Below are positions 1-4,901 of a stretch of DNA of 8,487 nt, one piece after another. Source of the DNA: Porphyromonadaceae bacterium UBA4262 (GTDB lineage: Bacteria; Bacteroidota; Bacteroidia; Bacteroidales; Muribaculaceae); the NCBI GenBank assembly GCA_002396085.1, contig DGWI01000032.1:761-9247 (forward strand), given 5' to 3'. Below the pieces are notes generated by a model that made no database searches, was not told where the DNA came from, and saw only the letters and a list, made by a program, of their open reading frames with translations. Numbering within the stretch: the first letter of the stretch is position 1; each line of letters begins with the position of its first letter. The position numbers were made by a program, and so were the translations under genes.

Positions 1-25
1 TGGAGATTTTGGAGATTTTGGAGAT
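1..25. repeat. Short tandem repeat, 9-mer
   Basis: The 9-base unit TGGAGATTT is repeated 2.8 times at the left edge of the window. It may continue outside the window, so the true copy number is unknown. It lies upstream of the first small ORF and I see no promoter motif in it. Confidence 0.6.
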
Positions 26-120
26 AAAGATATATTAATCTATTAATCACTCTCTTACTAACCCCCAAAAGATCATGGAAAAAGAAAAAATCCTGCAACT
101 TGTGGCCACTGCGCTGGGCG

Positions 121-372
121 ATGCCCATCAAGCACAAGAACATCTTGCTCTATCCCGACCTAGACCTAGAGAATGACCGCAAGTTGCACAAGAGCAAAAC
201 CTATGCCCTGTGGTGGCGCAAGGCGCAAGCGTTGAGCCGACAGGGATTCAAGATTGCAGTGAGTGACTTTCTTGAAGAGCATGCCAGCACCTATGACAGG
301 CTTCAGAAGCACGACATTGCCGACTTTTTTATGAACGACCGCATTTTGCGGAAAATAACACCAAAAAAATGA
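121..372 (+). CDS. Toprim-like/DUF6371-type protein, C-terminal fragment
   Basis: This 83-residue product from ATG 121 reads like only the last part of a toprim-like protein (DUF6371 type, found on Bacteroidales mobile elements). The sequence shows a strand ending in an acidic pair (NILLYPDLD), a helix with conserved tryptophans (YALWWRKAQALS), then GFKIAVSDFLEE and a terminal DIADFF. In the family these correspond to the end of the nucleotidyl-transfer fold, normally preceded by a zinc-ribbon and the toprim core, both missing here. The frame is open upstream to about position 28 and TTG 100 is an alternative start. A separate ATG at 75 opens a different frame (MEKEKILQLV...) that stops at 176, so the 5' end may carry a deletion or frameshift. 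The stop overlaps the next start in an ATGA. It is probably a decayed gene; the family assignment is from recalled motifs and has not been tested by a search. Confidence 0.5.
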   Translation: MPIKHKNILLYPDLDLENDRKLHKSKTYALWWRKAQALSRQGFKIAVSDFLEEHASTYDRLQKHDIADFFMNDRILRKITPKK

Positions 373-689
373 ACGAACTAGAAACAAAATTCAACAAAGT
401 GCTTGAAAGGGCACAAAAATGGATAGAAATGCCTCAACTCGACGAGTTGCGACAAATCACACACTGCCAGCGCCGCAAGCAGACACGCTCGATATTGCTG
501 TCGCTGTGGTACAAAGATAACATGATGGGTAGTTTTTACTACTACATCAGCGAGGCAAAATATGAGGTTATCGAGGTCAATGGCATGAAGGTCTTGGGCA
601 ATGTCGCCGAGATTTTTGATAACTGGTTGATGTCGATGCCCTCAACCAGCCGAGCAAAACAATGCAAACAGGGAGATTTGAAGTCGTAG
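369..689 (+). CDS. Hypothetical protein, translationally coupled to the toprim-like fragment
   Basis: A 106-residue product that I do not recognise. It has no signal peptide or membrane segment. It begins with a charged helix (residues 1-30, ELETKFNKVLERAQKWIE), followed by a basic patch (CQRRKQTR near 33-40) and an aromatic strand-like stretch (GSFYYYISEAKYEVIEV, about 54-70). The tail after residue 90 is polar and low in information. The start ATG overlaps the preceding stop in ATGA, which fixes the start and suggests translational coupling, so the two ORFs probably descend from one accessory module. Base composition is poorer in GC than the araC-phosphodiesterase block. Function unknown. 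Confidence 0.6.
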   Translation: MNELETKFNKVLERAQKWIEMPQLDELRQITHCQRRKQTRSILLSLWYKDNMMGSFYYYISEAKYEVIEVNGMKVLGNVAEIFDNWLMSMPSTSRAKQCKQGDLKS

Positions 690-731
690 TTTTTCTGTCA
701 TGATTTTTAGTTGTTAGTTTTTGTTAAGTAG

Positions 732-770
732 GTGTGCGCCACTTGTGAAAGCAGCGCACACAGTTTTGTG
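732..770 (+). terminator. Possible intrinsic terminator
   Basis: GTGTGCGC (732-739) and GCGCACAC (754-761) form a perfect 8-bp stem with a 14-nt loop, followed by AGTTTTGTG. It sits 43 nt after the stop of the upstream gene and before the next one. The U-tract is short and interrupted, so this is a weak candidate. Confidence 0.4.
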
Positions 771-794
771 TAACTTTTGTAAATTTTGGATATT

Positions 795-1025
795 ATGGAA
801 TATGATAAATTTAACGACAAGATGGAAAGGCTTGCACGTTGGCTCTTTGAGGTTCTCATCTACCACGTTGAGGATAAAGAATGCCCCAAAGTGGGCTATC
901 TGGGCTATGCCAACGGCATGAGCAATGCCGAGTGGCTTGCAGTGTCGCTCGCGCAAGATCTTCTCTTCAAGCAAGGCAAGGACTGGAAAGACTACTTTGA
1001 CTACCGTGTTGACAGCAGTGGGTGA
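795..1025 (+). CDS. Small hypothetical protein
   Basis: A 76-residue acidic, aromatic-rich product from ATG 795; an in-frame TTG at 786 is an alternative start. It has no signal peptide or transmembrane segment. It shows an N-terminal helix (KFNDKMERLARWLFEVLIY) and a mid-section GYLGYANGMSNAEWLAVSLAQ, ending in KDWKDYFDYRVDS. I do not recognise the family. The upstream sequence has two near-consensus -7 boxes, TAACTTTTG at 771-779 and TAAATTTTG at 780-788, each with one extra base against TAnnTTTG. A long antisense frame covers the same bases, but the + strand product has the more natural composition. Function unknown. Confidence 0.5.
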   Translation: MEYDKFNDKMERLARWLFEVLIYHVEDKECPKVGYLGYANGMSNAEWLAVSLAQDLLFKQGKDWKDYFDYRVDSSG

Positions 1026-1093
1026 CACAGTTACAAGTTACGAGTGATCAAATGTGGGTGTGTCAAAATGAATTTGCCCGACAATTTCACATT

Positions 1094-1207
1094 GTAGGGA
1101 CGCGGCGTGCCGCGTGATCGGCCAGACAATGAATCATTCTGATTTACAAGGCAATCAGCAATATTAGTGGACGACAGCGGCAATCACGCGGCACGCCGCG
1201 TCCCTAC
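1094..1207. repeat. REPIN-like inverted repeat element, complete copy
   Basis: Two arms of 25 nt, 1094-1118 and 1183-1207, are perfect reverse complements, separated by a 64-nt spacer. Each arm starts GTAGGGA and contains the palindrome ACGCGGC-GT-GCCGCGT (1100-1115 in the left arm), so each can form its own 7-bp hairpin. This is the architecture of REP doublets (REPINs) mobilised in trans by RAYT transposases. No RAYT gene is in the window. The first 50 nt recur at 3523-3572 with one mismatch, which shows this is a dispersed family and not a one-off palindrome. Confidence 0.85.
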
Positions 1208-1364
1208 CTGAGATGACACGTTTGGTCTGATGGATGCAATCTTTGTCATAGTCTTGATGATTTTAGTTCTTTATTGTGGTGGCAAAGTTACGCCTATAAT
1301 CGCGATCAGGGCCTAAATGAATGACTGATAAATCAACCCGATTTACTGATTTTCGCCATTTGTG
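1208..1364. other. Non-coding stretch before the araC promoter
   Basis: I see no gene here. The stretch contains TAACTTTG on the - strand (1290 to 1283), a perfect -7 box without a convincing -33 box. It also contains a 6-bp inverted repeat, TAAATC (1329-1334) and GATTTA (1340-1345), bracketed by two ACTGAT copies (1324-1329 and 1345-1350). The latter lies about 20 nt before the araC -33 box and could be an operator, but this is speculative. Confidence 0.35.
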
Positions 1365-1395
1365 TTGCTGATGTCACCGAAAAGCCCTAATTTTG
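1365..1395 (+). promoter_or_regulatory. Bacteroidetes-type promoter of the AraC regulator gene
   Basis: TTG at 1365-1367 is followed by a 20-nt spacer and TAATTTTG at 1388-1395, an exact match to the Bacteroidetes -33/-7 pattern TTG-N19/20-TAnnTTTG. The start codon is only 10 nt after the -7 box, so the mRNA leader would be a few nucleotides at most. Confidence 0.65.
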
Positions 1396-1405
1396 CAAGG
1401 CTGAA

Positions 1406-2308
1406 ATGAAGAAGATACTCAAGGTACATCAAGTCAACGACTATGCCCGCTATATAGGTGCTGCGGTGTTGCACCCGCTCGTCTCGGTCATCCACTACGA
1501 TGAGTTGGAGCACTGCCGTCACTCGCTCAACAACTATGACGTGTATGGCATGTTCCTGGCCGATGAGACGCTCGAGGACCTGTCTTATGGGCAGATGCAG
1601 TATGTGCTCAATCGGCATGCGCTGATGTGTGTGGCACCGGGACAGATAGGCGGCAAGACCGACGAGGGCGAGGAGATTCACACCAAGGGCTGGGCGTTGC
1701 TCTTCGACCCCGAGCTGCTGCGGGGCACCGACCTGGGGCGCCGCATGCGAGGCTACACCTATTTCTCCTACAACACGAGCGAGGCACTGCTCATGACCGA
1801 CGAGCAGCGGCAGACGCTGGTTAATCTGCTCGAAGCCATACGTACCGAACTGACTGCCGCGCCCGACGGCCACACGCCGCACATCGTCATCGCCCTCATC
1901 ACGCTGGTGCTCGAGCATGTGGCGCGGCTCTATGCCCGGCAACTGTCGCTGTCCACGCCCGCCCACTCGGCTCTGCTCACACGCTTTGAGCGTCTGCTGG
2001 GCGACTACTACGCCACCGGCATCTATCGCCAGCACGGGTTCCCCACGGTCAAGTATTGCGCCCGTGAGTTGTGCCTGTCGCCCAACTACTTCGGCGACCT
2101 CATCAAGGAGATGACCGGCGACACCGCCTCGGGCATCATCCGTCGCTTCATCATGCAGCGCGCCAGGGATCTCATCGTCGGCGGATGCAGCATCGGCGAG
2201 ACTGCCGAACTGTTGGGCTTTGACTATCCGCAGCACTTCAGCCGCATGTTCAAGAACTACTATGGCAAACCACCCCGTGACTATGTCAAGGACTATCATC
2301 GCGATTAA
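1406..2308 (+). CDS. AraC-family transcriptional regulator
   Basis: A 300-residue DNA-binding regulator. Residues 1-200 form a variable N-terminal sensing domain with cupin-like strands (for example GQMQYVLNRHALMCVAPGQ, about 62-80), whose ligand cannot be deduced. Residues about 211-298 are the double helix-turn-helix of the AraC/XylS family. They contain the Bacteroidales-typical GFPTVKYCARELCLSPNYFGDLIKE around 211-235 and the family signature GFDYPQHFSRMFKNYYGKPP at 271-290. Length and domain order are normal for the family. The start is supported by the promoter at 1365-1395, and no alternative Met occurs until residue 49. The downstream flavoprotein gene on the same strand begins 111 nt later, so these genes are plausible targets or co-transcribed partners; that is inference. 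Confidence 0.92.
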   Translation: MKKILKVHQVNDYARYIGAAVLHPLVSVIHYDELEHCRHSLNNYDVYGMFLADETLEDLSYGQMQYVLNRHALMCVAPGQIGGKTDEGEEIHTKGWALLFDPELLRGTDLGRRMRGYTYFSYNTSEALLMTDEQRQTLVNLLEAIRTELTAAPDGHTPHIVIALITLVLEHVARLYARQLSLSTPAHSALLTRFERLLGDYYATGIYRQHGFPTVKYCARELCLSPNYFGDLIKEMTGDTASGIIRRFIMQRARDLIVGGCSIGETAELLGFDYPQHFSRMFKNYYGKPPRDYVKDYHRD

Positions 2309-2309
2309 C

Positions 2310-2419
2310 TGGTTGTCGGTTATCAGTTGTCGGTTATCGGTTGTGGCTGAAAACTGAAAACTGAGAACCGAGAACTGAAAACTAAGAACTGAAAACCAAG
2401 AACTGAAAAACTGAAAATC
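2310..2419 (+). repeat. Heptamer inverted array, locus 1
   Basis: Five 7-bp units of the type CGGTTRT (2310-2344, one unit CAGTTGT, the first beginning T) are followed after only GG by about ten units of the type CTGARAA (2347 to about 2417, with CCGAGAA, CTAAGAA and CCAAGAA variants). The two unit types are nearly reverse complements: six of seven positions can pair in RNA counting G-U, with a mismatch at one fixed position. The array fills the whole gap between the AraC gene and the flavoprotein gene and runs up to the ATG. A homologous, longer array lies at 6291-6432. Confidence 0.8.
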
Positions 2420-2941
2420 ATGAACGTTGTAATTCTACAAGCATCGCCGCGAGCCAACCGAAGCACTGCCTGGATGGCTCAGGAGTACAAGAACGCTGCC
2501 GAGGCAGCAGGACATCAGGTGACCCTGGTCAACGTGTCGCACAAGAAGATTGCCGGCTGCCTGGCATGCGAGTATTGCCACACCAAGGGCAACGGTGCCT
2601 GCATCCAGAAGGACGACATGCAAGAGATCTATCCCGTGCTGGCCGAGGCCGAGGTGCTGGTGCTGGCTGCCCCCATCTACTACTTCACCCTCTGCGCACA
2701 GATTCAGGCTCCCATCCAGCGCATGTATTGCGTCAACAAGCCCGCCAAGGTGCAGAAGATGGCTCTGCTCATGTCATCCTATTCGCCCGGTGTCTACGAC
2801 GGTGCCATGGCCGAGTATCGCGACATCTGCAACTACTGGAACGCGACCGACACGGGCATCGTCACTGCCATGAATGACGAGCAGAAGACCGACGGCACCC
2901 GCGCCAAGATTGCCGCCCTGGTGAGCAATCTCATGGCATGA
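2420..2941 (+). CDS. Iron-sulfur flavoprotein-like NAD(P)H:FMN reductase family protein
   Basis: A 173-residue cytoplasmic flavodoxin-fold protein (NADPH-dependent FMN reductase family). Residues 1-17 (MNVVILQASPRANRSTA) form the first strand and phosphate-binding loop that holds FMN. Residues 79-90 (VLVLAAPIYYFT) match the family's second flavin-contact region. Cysteines at 47, 50, 53 and 61 form CX2CX2CX7C, which falls within the compact CX2CX2CX4-7C pattern known to hold a 4Fe-4S cluster in archaeal iron-sulfur flavoproteins. It may therefore be an electron-transfer flavoprotein and not a simple reductase; some relatives carry such cysteines without proof of a cluster. It heads a three-gene run and its stop overlaps the next start in ATGA. 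No promoter is visible directly upstream because the gap is filled by the heptamer array, so read-through from the AraC gene is possible. Confidence 0.88.
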   Translation: MNVVILQASPRANRSTAWMAQEYKNAAEAAGHQVTLVNVSHKKIAGCLACEYCHTKGNGACIQKDDMQEIYPVLAEAEVLVLAAPIYYFTLCAQIQAPIQRMYCVNKPAKVQKMALLMSSYSPGVYDGAMAEYRDICNYWNATDTGIVTAMNDEQKTDGTRAKIAALVSNLMA

Positions 2942-3357
2942 AACCCAAGTGCCACAACGCCAGCAAGGAGGTGACCCGTTGGGCCACCCTCCTTGTTTTG
3001 GCCATCATGGCTCTGTCGTCGTGCCGAGCCAAGCGACAGGTTGTGGCAACCGACTCGAGGAGCATCCCCACACCAGTTGAGCAGGGCAATGTGCAGGAGC
3101 ACTCGCCGTCGGTGCTGCTGGTGATGTATGATGCCGAGGTCGGTAAGCAACCGCTGCTCGAGGCCATCAAGGAATATGGTTGTGAGGTGGTCTACGACTA
3201 CCACATGATCAATGGCATGGCACTGCGCAAGCCCGATGACAAGACGCTCGACGAGACCATGCAGCACTTCAGGCAGGTCAAGGGCGTGTTGACCGTGGAG
3301 TATGACCACGTCTATCACCTGACCGATCCTGTGAAGCCCAAACTGGAAGTACAATGA
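2938..3357 (+). CDS. Small lipoprotein with inhibitor I9-like domain
   Basis: A 139-residue exported lipoprotein. After a basic N-terminus, residues 14-28 are a hydrophobic signal ending in the lipobox LSSC, with Cys29 as the acylated residue. The residues after it (RAKR) are basic, not acidic, so the surface-export signal typical of Bacteroidetes surface lipoproteins is absent and a periplasmic location is likely. Residues about 58-130 resemble the inhibitor I9/subtilisin-propeptide fold: a strand (SVLLVMYDAE), a helix (KQPLLEAIKEYGCEVVYDY), the hallmark-like INGMAL, a helix, then KGVLTVEYDHVYHL. In that family the domain chaperones or inhibits subtilisin-like proteases. Here it is free-standing, with no protease in the window. 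Both ends overlap the neighbours by 4 nt, fixing the start. The lipoprotein call is firm; the I9 call is from pattern recognition. Confidence 0.8.
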   Translation: MKPKCHNASKEVTRWATLLVLAIMALSSCRAKRQVVATDSRSIPTPVEQGNVQEHSPSVLLVMYDAEVGKQPLLEAIKEYGCEVVYDYHMINGMALRKPDDKTLDETMQHFRQVKGVLTVEYDHVYHLTDPVKPKLEVQ

Positions 3358-3522
3358 ACATTGAAGATTATCGCAACTATTGCCTCTCGCTGGGCGATGA
3401 TGTGGAGGAGAAACTGCCCTTCACGGCGTTCCACTATGCCAGTGGTGTGCTGGTGTTCTATGTGCACGGCCACATGTTCTCGTTCTTCGACTGCGACCAC
3501 TTCGGGGTCGTGACGCATCTCA

Positions 3523-3572
3523 TGTAGGGACGCGGCGTGCCGCGTGATTGGCCAGACAATGAATCATTCTGA
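3523..3572 (+). repeat. REPIN-like arm, second copy, within yjbR
   Basis: Fifty nt match 1093-1142 with a single difference (T at 3549 for C at 1119), including the ACGCGGC-GT-GCCGCGT palindrome at 3530-3545. A second matching patch, TTTACAAGGTAAT at 3681-3693, corresponds to 1143-1155 with one mismatch, so the spacer continues after a 108-nt interruption. The matching second arm is absent. Confidence 0.85.
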
Positions 3573-3583
3573 GATTGATTTTT

Positions 3584-3678
3584 CTCATGCAGATCTAGCA
3601 GATCTAGCAGACAGGTTTTTTTAGCAGATAAGTCAGCTCTATCAAGAATATCAGCTTGATCTGCTTCATCTGCATGAG
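3584..3678. repeat. MITE-like inverted-repeat segment nested in the repeat
   Basis: Terminal arms 3584-3604 and 3658-3678 are reverse complements at 19 of 21 positions; the outer 11 (CTCATGCAGAT and ATCTGCATGAG) are perfect. Inside are a direct repeat AGATCTAGC (3591-3599 and 3600-3608) and a smaller inverted pair ATCAAG/CTTGAT (3641-3646 and 3655-3660). It is flanked by TTTT on both sides, a possible target duplication. It interrupts the sequence that is continuous in the copy at 1093-1155. Confidence 0.65.
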
Positions 3679-3707
3679 GTTTTACAAGGTAATGCATTGC
3701 AATCGGA

Positions 3708-3725
3708 CAGTCGTGGCCACGACTG
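3708..3725. repeat. Perfect 18-bp palindrome
   Basis: CAGTCGTGGCCACGACTG is its own reverse complement. It sits at the right end of the repeat cluster, just before the surviving C-terminal part of yjbR, where the second REPIN arm would be expected. It may belong to another small repeat family; only one copy is in the window. Confidence 0.55.
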
Positions 3726-3915
3726 CATCGGCAAGCCCTTCAACCTCTCGGCGCGGCACTGGATAGGCATCGATGCCACCACCGCCCCCGACGACCTGCT
3801 GCGCGACCTGACGCGCAACTCCTACGATATCGTCCGAGCCAAATATAAGAAGAAATGACCACCATGATGGGTGTTCAAAATATGATTAACAGGCTAGTAA
3901 AGAACATTTTTTTTG

Positions 3916-3923
3916 TAACTTTG
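3916..3923 (+). promoter_or_regulatory. -7 promoter box for the secreted protein gene
   Basis: TAACTTTG matches TAnnTTTG exactly and lies 22 nt before ATG 3946, after a run of eight T. No TTG is seen at the -33 distance. Confidence 0.55.
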
Positions 3924-3945
3924 CGGGCACAATCATGACGAACTC

Positions 3946-4626
3946 ATGCGATTCAAGATATTCATATTGTTGGGAGTACTATCACTCTTGGCCTCGGCAC
4001 AATCGGTGACCCAGACCACCGACTACAGCCCCATCGTCGAGGAGGGTGAATTCTCGTTCAACACCAGTGCCGACCACCCCTTTATCGTCGAGGACAACAC
4101 GGCCTATAGCTCCACGGCCTATATCGAATTCACCGGCAAGGTGCGCTCGTGGCTCGATGCCGAGTTTGTCGTGCCCGCAGGTTGCCAGGCCACACTCGCC
4201 TGGAGTGCGCTGAACAGTTCGGAGGACTGGTTCAACTTTATGGGCAGCCTGTCGTTCAACGACGGCACACGCATCACTATCGATGACACCGTGGTCAAGG
4301 AGTTCTGCGGCGAGGCCGATGCTAGCAGCAGCAACTTCAGCGATGCGGAACTCACTTTCGCTCCTGGACGCCACAAGGTGCGTTTCCTCTATGAGAAGAT
4401 GCTGGAGCAGCCCAAGGGCGATGACCGCGTGGTGGTCACCGAGTTGGCTCTACACATGACTGGCAACAGTGCTGTGCAGTCCGTCAGTGCCAACGCACAG
4501 GTTGTCAAGACCGAGGTCTACTCAGTAGCAGGACACCGCTTGAACCAACCGCAGCAGGGCATCAACATCATCCGTGAGACCCTCTCGGACGGCACACAGC
4601 GCACCACTAAGATTCTGGTCAAGTAA
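3946..4626 (+). CDS. Secreted hypothetical protein with C-terminal sorting-like tail
   Basis: A 226-residue exported protein. Residues 1-18 form a signal peptide with likely cleavage after ASA, before Gln19. The mature body (about 25-175) is rich in strands, with an aromatic patch SSEDWFNFMGSLSFNDG near 90-107, and looks like an all-beta module; I do not recognise a named domain. Residues about 187-226 (VVKTEVYSVAGHRLN..., then QGINIIRE, ending TTKILVK) strongly resemble the short C-terminal tails of Bacteroidales secreted proteins, where VY.VAG...G.Y(I/V) is followed by a K-V-rich end. Such tails are related to type IX sorting domains, although the type IX machinery is not visible here. The gene has its own promoter box and a strong terminator, so it is probably monocistronic. 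Confidence 0.8.
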   Translation: MRFKIFILLGVLSLLASAQSVTQTTDYSPIVEEGEFSFNTSADHPFIVEDNTAYSSTAYIEFTGKVRSWLDAEFVVPAGCQATLAWSALNSSEDWFNFMGSLSFNDGTRITIDDTVVKEFCGEADASSSNFSDAELTFAPGRHKVRFLYEKMLEQPKGDDRVVVTELALHMTGNSAVQSVSANAQVVKTEVYSVAGHRLNQPQQGINIIRETLSDGTQRTTKILVK

Positions 4627-4656
4627 GACGATTTCCACCTCTTGAAGGTTCGCTTC

Positions 4657-4689
4657 GGGGCGGCTCCACATCGAGCCGCCCCTGTTTTT
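4657..4689 (+). terminator. Intrinsic terminator after the secreted protein gene
   Basis: GGGGCGGCTC (4657-4666) and GAGCCGCCCC (4673-4682) form a perfect 10-bp GC-rich stem with loop CACATC, followed by TGTTTTT. It lies 31 nt after the stop codon. Confidence 0.85.
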
Positions 4690-4770
4690 GGGGGGGATTC
4701 ACGGCATTCGTTTCCGTGAGTGGATGTGGCGTGACTGTTTGTTGCTTCTATAAAAAAGGTTAAACACTCG

Positions 4771-4799
4771 TTGCGGTTGCCCAGAATTTCCGACATTTG
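4771..4799 (+). promoter_or_regulatory. Candidate promoter of the phosphodiesterase gene
   Basis: TTG (4771-4773), an 18-nt spacer and GACATTTG (4792-4799) match the Bacteroidetes promoter with one mismatch in the -7 box. It would give a leader of about 95-100 nt. Confidence 0.4.
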
Positions 4800-4873
4800 C
4801 ACACCGGTTGGTTCGGTCGATAGGTTTCTCGACTGGGGCGATCGGTCTTGCACTTGAACTAAAACAGGAAATG

Positions 4874-4892
4874 CCGAGGGCAACTGACTCGG
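4874..4892 (+). promoter_or_regulatory. Hairpin in the leader next to the phosphodiesterase start
   Basis: CCGAG (4874-4878) and CTCGG (4888-4892) can pair around a 9-nt loop, ending 9 nt before ATG 4902. It could influence initiation. I could not match the leader to a riboswitch class I know. Confidence 0.3.
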
Positions 4893-4901
4893 GGTTAAAG
4901 T

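Larger units (their letters stand above)
3354..3858 (+). pseudogene. MmcQ/YjbR-family protein gene, split by repeat elements
   Basis: ATG 3354 (ATGA overlap with the lipoprotein stop) opens 57 codons beginning MNIEDYRNYCLSLGDDVEE, the classic N-terminus of the MmcQ/YjbR family (about 115-120 residues, CyaY-like fold). The frame ends at TAG 3525-3527, which lies inside a dispersed repeat arm. The family C-terminus reappears at 3730-3858 in another frame: GKPFNLSARHWIGID (matching the family's HW motif) to NSYDIVRAKYKKK, then TGA. Roughly 15-20 central residues are missing and about 200 bp of repeat sequence lies between. Excising the repeats does not restore the frame, so the gene is non-functional as it stands, although the 57-residue N-terminal peptide could still be translated. 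Confidence 0.85.

Noticed and set aside
714..1028. 104-codon - strand frame over the small gene at 795
   Set aside because: The + strand product has a more natural composition, and no promoter is seen close to the - strand start. Not fully excluded.
1094..1207. Bidirectional intrinsic terminator
   Set aside because: The stem-loops are GC-rich but lack T-tracts, and the same sequence recurs inside a gene at 3523, so a mobile repeat explains it better.
1343..2299. 318-codon open frame on the - strand
   Set aside because: It is antisense to the AraC gene, which has clear family signatures. The antisense product has no recognisable domain and a valine/leucine/glutamine-heavy composition typical of shadows of GC-rich genes.
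2310..2419. CRISPR-like array
   Set aside because: Units are 7 bp with no spacers; a simple heptamer array, not direct repeats separated by unique spacers.
4800..4901. Riboswitch in the phosphodiesterase leader
   Set aside because: Only small hairpins (for example CCGAG/CTCGG) are visible and no known aptamer core is recognisable.
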